The notes under the pieces were generated by a model. The model had not been told where the DNA came from. It saw only the letters and a list, made by a program, of their open reading frames with translations, and ran no database searches. 21,190 nucleotides of DNA from a virus, in IMG/VR virus record IMGVR_UViG_3300031857_001646, positions 1 to 21,190 of that record. One strand, written 5' to 3'. Shown here in pieces: positions 1 to 7,819 of this stretch. The position numbers and the translations under genes were made by a program. How positions within the stretch are numbered: the stretch's first letter is position 1; every line of letters starts with the position of its first letter.

Positions 1-993
1 GCAACTAGACATACTAATTATAGTAAACATTCTAGTTTAGATGAACTTTTAAAGACTTTTCATTTTGCAAAAGAGTGGTATGAAACTTATACAGCTCATC
101 GTGCAAATCCAGTGTACGATCCAGGCATTGATTTTACTGGTGGGGAGCCGACTAACAATCCTAATTTTTGGAAGTTAATTAAAGAGATTAAAAATATTGA
201 TAATCGCTGGAGACTAAGTTTAACTACCAATGGCACGTGGCATTATAAACGTATGGATACTGTGCTTGATACATTGTTTGGCCTATCAATAAGTTATCAT
301 CCAGAAGCAGATAAAAAATTAAAGGATCGTGTTTTAAAAAACATTGTTGAAATTGCTCAGACTAATCTGTGGTTACAAGTTAACGTGATGCTTCATGTTG
401 ATTACTGGGATGAAGTTGTACAAGTATGTGACTTTTTAGATTCTAAAGGAATCAAATATAATCCTGTTCCTATTGGCGATGGCAATAAGGCTATTAGCGG
501 ATGGTTCATCGACGCAGATGGAAACAACAGACGTACAAGCCATGTTTACAACAAAGAACAACAAGAATGGTTTTGGAAGAAAACTAACTTTAAAGGTTCA
601 GCTAGCGACAGCAATGAAGGTACGAACATTGGTCGTAAATGTTGTGGAGGTAGATGCTTAGTAGGAAAAGTAGATGATGAATGGCAAGATGTAAAATTAG
701 TCGACAATCATTTCAAAGGATGGAGCTGTACAGTTGATTGGTACTTCCTACATATTAATCAAGAATACGGAGATATATTCCATCATCAAACTTGCCGAGC
801 GTTACACGGTGAAAAGATAGGTGCTATTGGTAATCTTAAAGATAGCGAACAACTTATTATAGATTTAAAAGAACGTTTAAAAAACCCAACACCCATCATT
901 TGTCCAAATCAACGATGTGGATGTGGCATGTGTACACCTAAAGCAAAAGACGAAAAGGATTTTAAAGTAATATGGGCCTCACTAGTCAAATAA
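1..993 (+). CDS. Radical SAM protein, 5'-truncated by window edge
   Basis: The reading frame is open from base 1 without a start, so the gene begins outside the window. What remains is about 330 residues. The motif FTGGEP (bases 130-147) is the radical-SAM 'GGEP' SAM-binding motif and is followed by a TTNG-type strand. The CX3CX2C cluster-binding motif must lie upstream of base 1 and cannot be checked. The C-terminal third is rich in cysteine (KCCGG, GWSC, QTC, CPN..CGCGMC), as expected for a SPASM-type auxiliary Fe-S region. Radical SAM enzymes use a [4Fe-4S] cluster and SAM to start radical chemistry; the substrate here is not evident. The gene overlaps the next radical SAM gene by 22 bases, suggesting co-translation. 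The GGEP region resembles that of the gene at 7810-8781. Confidence 0.85.
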   Translation, partial: ATRHTNYSKHSSLDELLKTFHFAKEWYETYTAHRANPVYDPGIDFTGGEPTNNPNFWKLIKEIKNIDNRWRLSLTTNGTWHYKRMDTVLDTLFGLSISYHPEADKKLKDRVLKNIVEIAQTNLWLQVNVMLHVDYWDEVVQVCDFLDSKGIKYNPVPIGDGNKAISGWFIDADGNNRRTSHVYNKEQQEWFWKKTNFKGSASDSNEGTNIGRKCCGGRCLVGKVDDEWQDVKLVDNHFKGWSCTVDWYFLHINQEYGDIFHHQTCRALHGEKIGAIGNLKDSEQLIIDLKERLKNPTPIICPNQRCGCGMCTPKAKDEKDFKVIWASLVK

Positions 994-2027
994 TTCCGAT
1001 TATAAAAGACCTACAGGGAAAGTTCTGCGAACGCCCGTTTAAGTCAATCGCCATCAAAGAAGATGGCAGTTGTTGGCTATGCTGTAGTTCCTGGCTACCA
1101 ACTCAGATTGGTAACCTTTACGATAATACGTTAGAGGAAATATGGCACGGAGAGAAAGCAACTGAAATTAGACAATCAATATTAGACTACAGTTTTAAAT
1201 TTTGTAATCACTCTGTATGTAATGACATTGCTGACAACAGTTTACCGGATAGGGAAGGTACTCCCGTTGTAGACGAATACCCATCACAAATATTTTTTGA
1301 AAATGACTTGAGTTGTAACCTAAGTTGCCCAAGTTGTAGAACTAAAAAAATATACGATACAAGCGGTCCGGAGTATGAACGTAAAAAAGAATTACATGAA
1401 AAGATTATTAATTTTATTTTTGACAAACCGCACGATAAAAGAATTGTATTAGAAATTACCGGTAGTGGAGATCCGTTTGGATCAAAGATATTTCGAGATT
1501 TCTTAACAACATTTGACCCGACTCCGTGGCCTAATGTTATATTAGATATACAAACTAACGGTGTTTTGCTTACGCCGACAAACTGGAAACGTATAGAAAA
1601 GTGGCATAGCAAAATTAGAGCGTTACGTATTAGTTTTGATGCATCGACAGAAGAAACATATAATATTGTTAGACAAGGCGGCAATTGGCCAACTTTGTTA
1701 TTAAACTGTGATTATATAAACAGTAAAGTGGCAAACAGACCTAACATCTATGTTATGACACAATTTGTTGTACAGGATCTTAATTATAAAGAAATGCCCG
1801 ACTATGTTAAACTAATTTTAGAAAGGTATCCAAATTTTTATAGTATTGGATTTCAGTTAGCTATAGATTGGAATACATGGGACGAGCAGACATACAAACA
1901 AAGAACTGTATGGAGTAACGTACATCCTGAATTTGCAAAATTTCAAAGAGTTCTAAAAGATCCAATTTTTAAAAATAATAAAATTAGACTGAATAATTTA
2001 GCAAGTGTGATAGTTCAGGAAAAGTAG
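972..2027 (+). CDS. Radical SAM protein with N-terminal SPASM/twitch-like Cys region
   Basis: This 351-residue protein has two parts. Residues 19-83 carry Cys at 19, 34, 37, 38, 78 and 83 around a 'GNLYDNTLEEIWHGE' segment, which is characteristic of SPASM/twitch auxiliary-cluster domains but sits here before the catalytic domain. The radical SAM core follows, with C115, C119 and C122 in CX3CX2C spacing and a degenerate SAM motif (TGSGDP instead of GGEP, about residues 163-168). The TNG strand (LDIQTNGVLL) and SFDAS strand are typical of the barrel. The ATG at 972 lies inside the end of the upstream radical SAM gene. The stop is TAG, followed one codon later by TAA. The 3' end overlaps the convergent gene at 1984-3378 by 44 bases. 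The substrate is unknown; a peptide or protein is a reasonable guess for this architecture, but only a guess. Confidence 0.85.
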   Translation: MGLTSQIIPIIKDLQGKFCERPFKSIAIKEDGSCWLCCSSWLPTQIGNLYDNTLEEIWHGEKATEIRQSILDYSFKFCNHSVCNDIADNSLPDREGTPVVDEYPSQIFFENDLSCNLSCPSCRTKKIYDTSGPEYERKKELHEKIINFIFDKPHDKRIVLEITGSGDPFGSKIFRDFLTTFDPTPWPNVILDIQTNGVLLTPTNWKRIEKWHSKIRALRISFDASTEETYNIVRQGGNWPTLLLNCDYINSKVANRPNIYVMTQFVVQDLNYKEMPDYVKLILERYPNFYSIGFQLAIDWNTWDEQTYKQRTVWSNVHPEFAKFQRVLKDPIFKNNKIRLNNLASVIVQEK

Positions 2028-3378
2028 ACTTAAAGTCTGTTCCTCGAGAAGTTTCTAACGTTTCTATATACTCTTTAAATGCTGGCAGTTGTGCAGAATG
2101 ATCCTCGGCGTCCATAAAGTCTAGTACTGCTTGCCAGCGTTTCCACCCGTAAGGATTGTTCTTCCAAAAGTCTTCGTCTTGTCTATAGTTCTCGTGTAAC
2201 CAATTAGCAAGTTCAGCAAAGCTTCTACGCACTTCTGCTTTATCCGCCGCTGGCAGTAATCTAATACTAAGGAATGTTGGAATGTACAACAAGTGCATAT
2301 TAACAATTCCACCGCCAGCTTGTATTCCACCAACTGTATTTTCTAAATTAACTTTCTTAAAGTTCTGCGTAATCTTCCACTTAGCAAAGTCTGCTAAGTG
2401 TTTAATGTTTAATATCTGTATAGCTGTGGCAATACTAACTTGGATGTTGTCGGGAGTGTTGTCCAGTTTGTGAAGGTTTCGCTCGATAGTATCCCAATCA
2501 CTAGGATAACGTATATAATAATTGCGGTCACCGACAGCATCAATGCTAAAGCCGACTTTAACTTTTTTAAATTTTTTCCATAGCTCGATAATTTCATCAT
2601 CTACTAATAATCCATTTGTGTTGTAACGTATAAGAATTTTGTCGGCATATCCTTGACGAATAATTTCTTCGAGGAACCATTTATGTTCACGAATCATTAG
2701 TGGTTCGCCGCCAGCAAAGTATACTTGCTTTAGATTAGGAATCTGTGCGTACATCTCCTTCCAGAAATCTGGATTTTCATGCCATTTATTATTGAAATCT
2801 TTTCTATCCCAAGCCATTTGTTCTTTAAGTTCTTTAGCCTGAAATAATGGATATATCTTTTTATGTTCGCCTACCCATTGACTGCTGTCGTGCGGACTAC
2901 ACATAACACACTTGAGGTTACAAGTATGACCTAAACGTAAGTCTAAGTAAACAAGGCGTTCAGGTATTGTGCCATCTTCTTCTGTTTGTTTAATAAGCTC
3001 TTCGACATCAATACCGTCTTCCATCCAAGAACCTGTTTCCCAAATGCGTTTACTAGCAACACCTTTAGATTCTTCAGCAATACACTTACTACAACTAGCA
3101 GGTATCTTTCCTTCCAACATAGTCAAGCGTACATCCTTCATGTACTCGTTGTTCCAGGCACTCATAGGAGTTTCACGTCCAAAGTTTGCTGGCTGACCTC
3201 GTTCGTTCTTTACTAGCCCGACTGTATGATTCTCTCCTGCACCGCTTGCGTTAGCACTACAGCATAGTCGCATATCTCCATTAGGACGGGTGGCAAAATG
3301 TATCCATGGCAATATGCAGAAAGTCTTGCTCCCTGATACTACTTCAATTTTGTCTTGCCATTGTTTAATTTTGTTCAT
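1984..3378 (-). CDS. Twitch-domain-containing radical SAM protein (N-terminal twitch)
   Basis: This 464-residue protein starts with a twitch/SPASM-like segment (C21, 'RPNGDMRLCC' with C39/C40, then 'TPMSAWNNEYMKDVR' and C96/C99). The radical SAM core contains C153, C157 and C160 (HTCNLKCVMC) and the SAM motif AGGEP at about residues 222-226. YNTNG and FSIDAVG strands complete the barrel signature. The order twitch-then-radical-SAM matches the family annotated as 'twitch domain-containing radical SAM protein'. It is the last gene of the nine-gene minus-strand unit and its ATG overlaps the stop of the 60-residue gene by 4 bases (ATGA). Its 3' end overlaps a convergent radical SAM gene. The reaction is unknown. 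Confidence 0.88.
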   Translation of the reverse strand: MNKIKQWQDKIEVVSGSKTFCILPWIHFATRPNGDMRLCCSANASGAGENHTVGLVKNERGQPANFGRETPMSAWNNEYMKDVRLTMLEGKIPASCSKCIAEESKGVASKRIWETGSWMEDGIDVEELIKQTEEDGTIPERLVYLDLRLGHTCNLKCVMCSPHDSSQWVGEHKKIYPLFQAKELKEQMAWDRKDFNNKWHENPDFWKEMYAQIPNLKQVYFAGGEPLMIREHKWFLEEIIRQGYADKILIRYNTNGLLVDDEIIELWKKFKKVKVGFSIDAVGDRNYYIRYPSDWDTIERNLHKLDNTPDNIQVSIATAIQILNIKHLADFAKWKITQNFKKVNLENTVGGIQAGGGIVNMHLLYIPTFLSIRLLPAADKAEVRRSFAELANWLHENYRQDEDFWKNNPYGWKRWQAVLDFMDAEDHSAQLPAFKEYIETLETSRGTDFKSTFPELSHLLNYSV

Positions 3379-3557
3379 GCAGGTGTATCTTGTAATATAT
3401 TAAAAAAATCAGATCCCATGTGCATTTCAACAATGTTTCTTAAATTAGGATTCTCATACATATCTCTTAGCTTATTAGATAATACAACATTTTGTCGTTG
3501 TATCTCCATGAACTTATCTAAATAAAACGGATCCGTAATGATTACTTTTTCTTCCAT
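3375..3557 (-). CDS. 60-residue protein embedded in the radical SAM operon
   Basis: I do not recognise this protein. It is 60 residues, acidic at the start (MEEKVIITDPFYLDKF), probably largely helical, and has no Cys, no signal peptide and no membrane segment. It lies 4 bases after the upstream 2OG-oxygenase gene and shares an ATGA overlap with the downstream twitch radical SAM gene, so it is translated as part of the unit. No clear Shine-Dalgarno sequence is visible, consistent with coupling. It could be an accessory or recognition subunit. It is also the only gene in the unit short enough to be a peptide substrate, but it lacks an obvious leader/core boundary. The tight overlap on both sides argues that it is real. 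Confidence 0.6.
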   Translation of the reverse strand: MEEKVIITDPFYLDKFMEIQRQNVVLSNKLRDMYENPNLRNIVEMHMGSDFFNILQDTPA

Positions 3558-3561
3558 AATG

Positions 3562-4179
3562 TTACCAAATGTTAAACAAATATTTTGGAACTAACCCACA
3601 ATTAGTTCCGGCGTGCCATAAACTACGGCTATCCCAACGATATACAGTTCCTTGGGGTTGGTTATAAAAACATTGGTCGTCAGCTATAAACACATGACCA
3701 AATGCTGGCTTGCCCATATGACAATGCCAACGAGGTTTAGTTGGTTCTTTACTCAGTCTAGCTTCATCGTCATTCACGTCCCAATGCCACGGTGCAAAGT
3801 ATCCAGGCCATATTCTACTGATCCAACAAGAATGTACTTTTTCTAATCCAACATATTCAGCAAACGTATCTACAATACTTTGATCAAAATTGTGGCCAGG
3901 AAAAAACATTTCCCATTCAACTGTTCCACCTTCAGCAGGAGTTTTATAACCAGCTGCTTCCCACATATCAGTTATAGGACTTAATCCTGGAATAGGATCA
4001 CCTGCTTTGTGTTTAGGCCCAATATTATTGGGAGAAATGTTTCTAGGTATTTCTGGCATCCATTCAGTAAATTCTGGAAGTAGTTCGTGTTCTGCTCGAT
4101 GCACTATTTGAACTGTAGAAAGTTCTAATATTAATTTATCCCAATCTATTATATCACATATTCCAACACGTTCAATCAT
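3562..4179 (-). CDS. 2OG/Fe(II)-dependent oxygenase-like protein (cupin fold), copy 2
   Basis: The protein has 205 residues when started at the ATG at 4179, which overlaps the stop of the preceding gene (ATGA). A longer in-frame start at 4230 would run deep into that gene and is less likely. The facial-triad pattern is visible: H132-W-D134 (APWHWDVND) and the distal H189 (SLWHAGTNCG). This resembles aspartyl/asparaginyl beta-hydroxylase-like and related phage 2OG oxygenases, which hydroxylate using Fe(II), O2 and 2-oxoglutarate. It is a clear paralogue of the neighbouring gene: both have a PGxxFD segment, PxHWDV, and HAGTNCG followed by P-x-YLF at the C-terminus. The substrate is unknown. The assignment rests on motifs only. 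Confidence 0.75.
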   Translation of the reverse strand: MIERVGICDIIDWDKLILELSTVQIVHRAEHELLPEFTEWMPEIPRNISPNNIGPKHKAGDPIPGLSPITDMWEAAGYKTPAEGGTVEWEMFFPGHNFDQSIVDTFAEYVGLEKVHSCWISRIWPGYFAPWHWDVNDDEARLSKEPTKPRWHCHMGKPAFGHVFIADDQCFYNQPQGTVYRWDSRSLWHAGTNCGLVPKYLFNIW

Positions 4180-4751
4180 TGTCGTGGTCTCCCTAAAAAA
4201 TGAAATAAGTATTGAGGCCACATACCGCAATTGGTTCCAGCATGATAATCCCTATAGTGATCCCACTCATATACTAAATGCTGTTCAACTAAGTGAAAGC
4301 AATCGTCTTTTAATATCAGTATGTTTCCAAAATGCGGCTTGTCAATAAAACAAACATAACGAACCAGTGGTCCTAACTTTAGCCACTCTTCTTCATGGTC
4401 TTCGACATCCCAGTGATAAGGCACACACCGACCCGGCATTACCTCACTGACAAAAACTCTCAAAGGATCTGCATTTACTAAATCAGCAAATTTTTCCTGA
4501 ACAGAAATATCAAAATGTTCACCTGGATAGTAATCCCACCATTCAATGTTGGATAAGTTATAATGAGCCTTTTTCCAATTGCCGATAACTTCCTTGTAAG
4601 ATTTTAATAAGGCAGTGTCATCTTCCCAATTAGACTCTGAGCGATCTACAACACTAGTAACTGTATTGTGGTCACCGGTGCGAGGCTGAATATTTTTAAT
4701 AATATCGTCCCAGTCAATTATTCCTAACGTAGATCCTACCTGCTTAGGCAT
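4176..4751 (-). CDS. 2OG/Fe(II)-dependent oxygenase-like protein (cupin fold), copy 1
   Basis: Started at the ATG at 4751, the protein has 191 residues; this start overlaps the end of the kinase-like gene by 8 bases. The upstream in-frame extension to 4835 lies inside that gene and is probably not translated. The iron-binding pattern is H113-W-D115 (PYHWDVED) and H170 (DYHAGTNCG). The layout matches its tandem paralogue at 3562-4179, with an IDWD motif near the N-terminus of both (residues 12-15 here). Two adjacent paralogues suggest a duplication followed by divergence to two positions or two substrates. Function beyond a probable hydroxylase is not supported by sequence alone. Confidence 0.75.
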   Translation of the reverse strand: MPKQVGSTLGIIDWDDIIKNIQPRTGDHNTVTSVVDRSESNWEDDTALLKSYKEVIGNWKKAHYNLSNIEWWDYYPGEHFDISVQEKFADLVNADPLRVFVSEVMPGRCVPYHWDVEDHEEEWLKLGPLVRYVCFIDKPHFGNILILKDDCFHLVEQHLVYEWDHYRDYHAGTNCGMWPQYLFHFLGRPRQ

Positions 4752-5430
4752 CAAACATCTCCTTATATATGAATCCCATATCTTCGTTGCCCCACTTAAC
4801 GTGTACACCAAGTGATTGCTTGAACATTGTTTCAAGATTATATTTACCGCTAACTAACTCGCCTGTCTCATCTAAACGGAATTGTGCTGTACTGTGTATA
4901 ATGCCGTCCATGTACTTTGCTTCAATAAACGGGTCACTAACTTCTACGCATCCATACCAGTCAATAGTACGTAACTGATCATCTGTGTCAACATAAAAAC
5001 AATGGGGGTACATTGTAAGTTTATACACTCCGCTGTTATATGCGTCTAGTAGCATATTTGAAACTTGTAGTCTCCAATTGTCTGGCATAGGGCCTTTATT
5101 GCCGTTTATAAGTGCGTTACAACTAATTCCCCAATTGTAGAATATGCGTTTGTTAGCATAATCAATATCAACTATAGTTGGACTATAAGGTTTGTTTTTA
5201 AATCTATTAACGTATTCGACTTCTTTATCAAAAAAGTATTCAACAACATCTTGCGTATAGCCTACGCGGTCGGGTTGCCATATACGCTGATAATTGTTTT
5301 GCCAATCGTAATTAGCACAGAACGTTTTCCCGTCTGGACTTATTAACGGCTCATATGTCTGCTGAGACATACAATTAGGCGTGCCATCGTTATCATATTT
5401 GTAAAAAGGTTTCCAATCACTTATTATCAT
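4744..5430 (-). CDS. Protein-kinase/APH-fold-like protein, function uncertain
   Basis: The protein has 228 residues. Residues around DKEVEYVNRF, then PTIVDIDYANKRIFYNWG, look like the N-lobe of aminoglycoside-phosphotransferase or kinase-fold proteins. A later segment, YPHCFYVDTDDQLRTIDW, has the spacing of a catalytic loop followed by an 'IDW' metal-binding strand. The classical HxD catalytic motif is not clearly present, so it may be a pseudokinase or an unrelated fold. The gene overlaps its neighbours by 14 bases upstream and 8 bases downstream, inside the modification cluster. A small-molecule or protein kinase role would fit, but the evidence is weak. Confidence 0.45.
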   Translation of the reverse strand: MIISDWKPFYKYDNDGTPNCMSQQTYEPLISPDGKTFCANYDWQNNYQRIWQPDRVGYTQDVVEYFFDKEVEYVNRFKNKPYSPTIVDIDYANKRIFYNWGISCNALINGNKGPMPDNWRLQVSNMLLDAYNSGVYKLTMYPHCFYVDTDDQLRTIDWYGCVEVSDPFIEAKYMDGIIHSTAQFRLDETGELVSGKYNLETMFKQSLGVHVKWGNEDMGFIYKEMFDA

Positions 5431-6250
5431 ATAAATGATCTCGAGGACTCCATCCTACCCTGGGCCTATCACTAAAAAAGCAACTGGCAATCCATTTGGT
5501 TCCCGATGTAATCCTTTTGCTTTCGTGTATTGTTGACCAATTGGTTGCTTCATCATACCCTTGTTCAAAATATAAAAAAGATCCGACCTTAGGATGTATA
5601 GTTACGTTGTGTTTAGGAAAGTATGTTTCTCCGCCTACGAAGTCTGTATTAAGATAAAAGATTCCTGTACCAACTCTATCTCCACCATTTTTGTAATAAT
5701 TAATCTGTCGTGGATCATACGGGTAGTCATGATGGTAAGCAAGGAACTGTCCGGTTTCGTAATTGTAAACATCGATGGCTTCAATATGGCTATACGGAAT
5801 TCGTGCGGCCTGCACTATAGCAGTTGCTAATACATCATAGTCGTAAGGATTAACTCCTAAACTAATACCTCTGTTTTCAACTTCTTCTGTAACCTGAGCA
5901 TAAGACTCAACGCGACTTTGATATCCGCTATTTCCGTTCATGCCAGATCGTGTATGCTTGGCTATCAAACTGGCACAAAACTCAGCTGTCAACATATTGT
6001 CAAATACGCTAATCCGAGGAAACTCCAATAACTTGTGTTCTTCTAGTTGGATAACTGTAATGTTTTTTGCAACTAGTCCAGTATCTGTTTCTATACGGTC
6101 AAAGGTCACACGTTGTAACTCAAACATAGTCTGGGGATCATTTGTTATGTCCCATCGTTCTGCATAGATGTTTGCGTTGTCTGTGTCAGCCGTAATGAAG
6201 CCATACTTTTTAGCATCATTATACCATTTTACTATTCCTGTTTCCATCAT
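5417..6250 (-). CDS. Cold-shock domain fused to prolyl-4-hydroxylase-type 2OG oxygenase
   Basis: This is a 277-residue two-domain protein. Residues 1-68 form a cold-shock domain: TGIVKWYND at the start and the RNP1-like KKYGFIT at 14-20. Residues 75-262 form a P4H-type dioxygenase, with the HxD iron ligands H173-H-D175 (AYHHDYP), a GGETYF strand, the distal H242 and the 2-oxoglutarate-binding K252 exactly ten residues later. Cold-shock domains bind single-stranded nucleic acid, and P4H domains hydroxylate protein or peptide side chains. The fusion suggests a hydroxylase brought to RNA, ssDNA or a ribonucleoprotein. Two ATGs, at 6250 and 6247, are both possible. The stop of the upstream radical SAM gene lies 5 bases before 6250. 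Confidence 0.88.
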   Translation of the reverse strand: MMETGIVKWYNDAKKYGFITADTDNANIYAERWDITNDPQTMFELQRVTFDRIETDTGLVAKNITVIQLEEHKLLEFPRISVFDNMLTAEFCASLIAKHTRSGMNGNSGYQSRVESYAQVTEEVENRGISLGVNPYDYDVLATAIVQAARIPYSHIEAIDVYNYETGQFLAYHHDYPYDPRQINYYKNGGDRVGTGIFYLNTDFVGGETYFPKHNVTIHPKVGSFLYFEQGYDEATNWSTIHESKRITSGTKWIASCFFSDRPRVGWSPRDHLYDNK

Positions 6251-6255
6251 CTATC

Positions 6256-7233
6256 CTAATTAAACTGCTCATTGAATTTATCAATTTTTCCGCATTGTCT
6301 ACTACACTCGCGAATTGGAGTACTACTCCAACTATTAGAAATAATATCAAATGACTTACTAACAAAAATTTCATCTAATCGTTTGTCTTTTAACGAATGA
6401 AATTTTACTCCACTATCTAACATATCAATTCTTGAAGGATGAATTGGAAGCATGGCATTATAATCTAGCCAACAACAGGGAATTAGTTGCCCTTTAGCAT
6501 TAACATATATACTTTTTTCTTTAAGAACTTTACAGGAAATTTCTGTTGTTTCTTCAAGTACATTACCTAGCAACTTAGAAATATTTTTACTTTTAACCGA
6601 TGGCAACAACACATGGCTTGTTGAACCGTCTTTGTTTAATACATTTAATTTGTCTTCCCTAAAACGAGAAGTATGTTTAAATTTAAAATCACTGAAGCCT
6701 AACTCTTGGCTTAGCTTACGGCACTGTTCAACTTGATGTTCGTTATGTTCAAATACTAACATGTGCCATTCAGCTGTGCCGCCAGCTTGTATAAAGTTAT
6801 AGGCGTTATGTATAATTTTATCAAAGTCTGTGCCAATGCGATATAACGTGTGAGTGTCTTCTAATCCATCAATACCAAATATAACTTTAACATTAGTCTG
6901 CGCTAACTGTTGCCACCATTCTTTATTCCTGGCACTGCCATTAGTGTTCATTCCAAGAGTTATAGCAGGATTTACTGTGCGTAGGAATTGAAATATTTCT
7001 AAAGTATCTCGAGCAATAATCGGATCACCCAAGTTGCCGCACATAAACAATCTATCCAATTGTTTAATAAAGTCTATAGGAAACCATTCTTTAAATTGAG
7101 CTAAAGAAATTTCATCTAACTTTAACCAAGGATTATCAAGACCTTGTATGTTTCTAGCACACATAGGACAACTAGCTTGACATTTACTAGTTAATTCTAA
7201 GTGGACTGATTTAATATCTTCTAAATTATACAT
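6256..7233 (-). CDS. Radical SAM protein with C-terminal SPASM-like region
   Basis: This 325-residue protein has C18, C22 and C25 (TSKCQASCPMC) in CX3CX2C spacing, then GNLGDP in place of GGEP (about residues 66-71), MNTNG and FGIDG strands. The C-terminus carries a cysteine cluster (SC, 'LIPCCW', 'RECSRQCG') typical of SPASM domains that bind auxiliary [4Fe-4S] clusters. In characterised SPASM proteins the substrate is usually a peptide or protein. The start at 7233 overlaps the methyltransferase gene by 8 bases. It is the canonical domain order, in contrast to the two N-terminal twitch proteins nearby. Confidence 0.88.
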   Translation of the reverse strand: MYNLEDIKSVHLELTSKCQASCPMCARNIQGLDNPWLKLDEISLAQFKEWFPIDFIKQLDRLFMCGNLGDPIIARDTLEIFQFLRTVNPAITLGMNTNGSARNKEWWQQLAQTNVKVIFGIDGLEDTHTLYRIGTDFDKIIHNAYNFIQAGGTAEWHMLVFEHNEHQVEQCRKLSQELGFSDFKFKHTSRFREDKLNVLNKDGSTSHVLLPSVKSKNISKLLGNVLEETTEISCKVLKEKSIYVNAKGQLIPCCWLDYNAMLPIHPSRIDMLDSGVKFHSLKDKRLDEIFVSKSFDIISNSWSSTPIRECSRQCGKIDKFNEQFN

Positions 7234-7819
7234 TGCGACCTATTACCATCCAACGGTCATATAGTTGTGTCTTTAAACTTCCAGACCACAGTTCCGTTAA
7301 ATGACTTTGTTTTCTAAATTCATCTAGAGTTTGTGCAATCCTAACATGTTCCGGAATAGCATAGTTATTGCTTTGTAGTACAACTAGACTGTCCTTAGGA
7401 AGTCTTGCTAACCAAGTTTCGTATTGGTCTTGTGTAATATGTTCACAGCTGGTGTTGATAATAACATCGCCAGATACTGGTACTGAACACATGTCCGCTG
7501 TTATTGCCCTAAAGCGACCATTTTGTTCTTCCATCTTATTCATCATAGTAGCAATAGGTTCGCAAGTTGGATCAACATCAACGCTACAAATGTAATGTGT
7601 AGGGATGTTACTTTGAAATATCATACTGGCTAATACGCCAACCCACCCGCCGTGTATATCTATTCTTACACTATGATGTATATGTTCATCTAAGCAATCA
7701 ATCAGCCATTCTTTGCTACGCAGTTGTCCTTGCCAGAAAGCATCCATAGTCCGCATAGGATTTGGACTTTGGCGGACTGCGTTCATCCAATAGTGTAAGT
7801 GTTCGGTGTCTATTTGCAT
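7226..7819 (-). CDS. Class I SAM-dependent methyltransferase-like protein
   Basis: The 197-residue protein shows a Rossmann methyltransferase pattern. Motif I is DIHGGWVGV at residues 54-62, the acidic end of strand 2 is SVDVDP (79-84), an ADM segment at 108-110 would contact adenine, and INTSCEHI (121-128) follows strand 4. The motif I glycine pattern is slightly unusual. It probably transfers a methyl group to a small molecule, protein or RNA; the sequence does not say which. It overlaps the first gene of the unit by 10 bases and the next radical SAM gene by 8, so it should be expressed with both. Confidence 0.72.
   Translation of the reverse strand: MQIDTEHLHYWMNAVRQSPNPMRTMDAFWQGQLRSKEWLIDCLDEHIHHSVRIDIHGGWVGVLASMIFQSNIPTHYICSVDVDPTCEPIATMMNKMEEQNGRFRAITADMCSVPVSGDVIINTSCEHITQDQYETWLARLPKDSLVVLQSNNYAIPEHVRIAQTLDEFRKQSHLTELWSGSLKTQLYDRWMVIGRNV

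Noticed and set aside
1208-1684. Long antisense open frame within the radical SAM gene
   Set aside because: It lies fully inside a gene with clear motifs, has no coupling or ribosome-binding site and no recognisable protein features; it is a shadow frame.
2026-2038. Short palindrome AGACTTAAAGTCT at the convergent gene ends, possibly a terminator
   Set aside because: Only one unpaired base separates the arms, so no stable hairpin loop forms, and there is no U-tract. It also lies in coding sequence of both convergent genes' ends.
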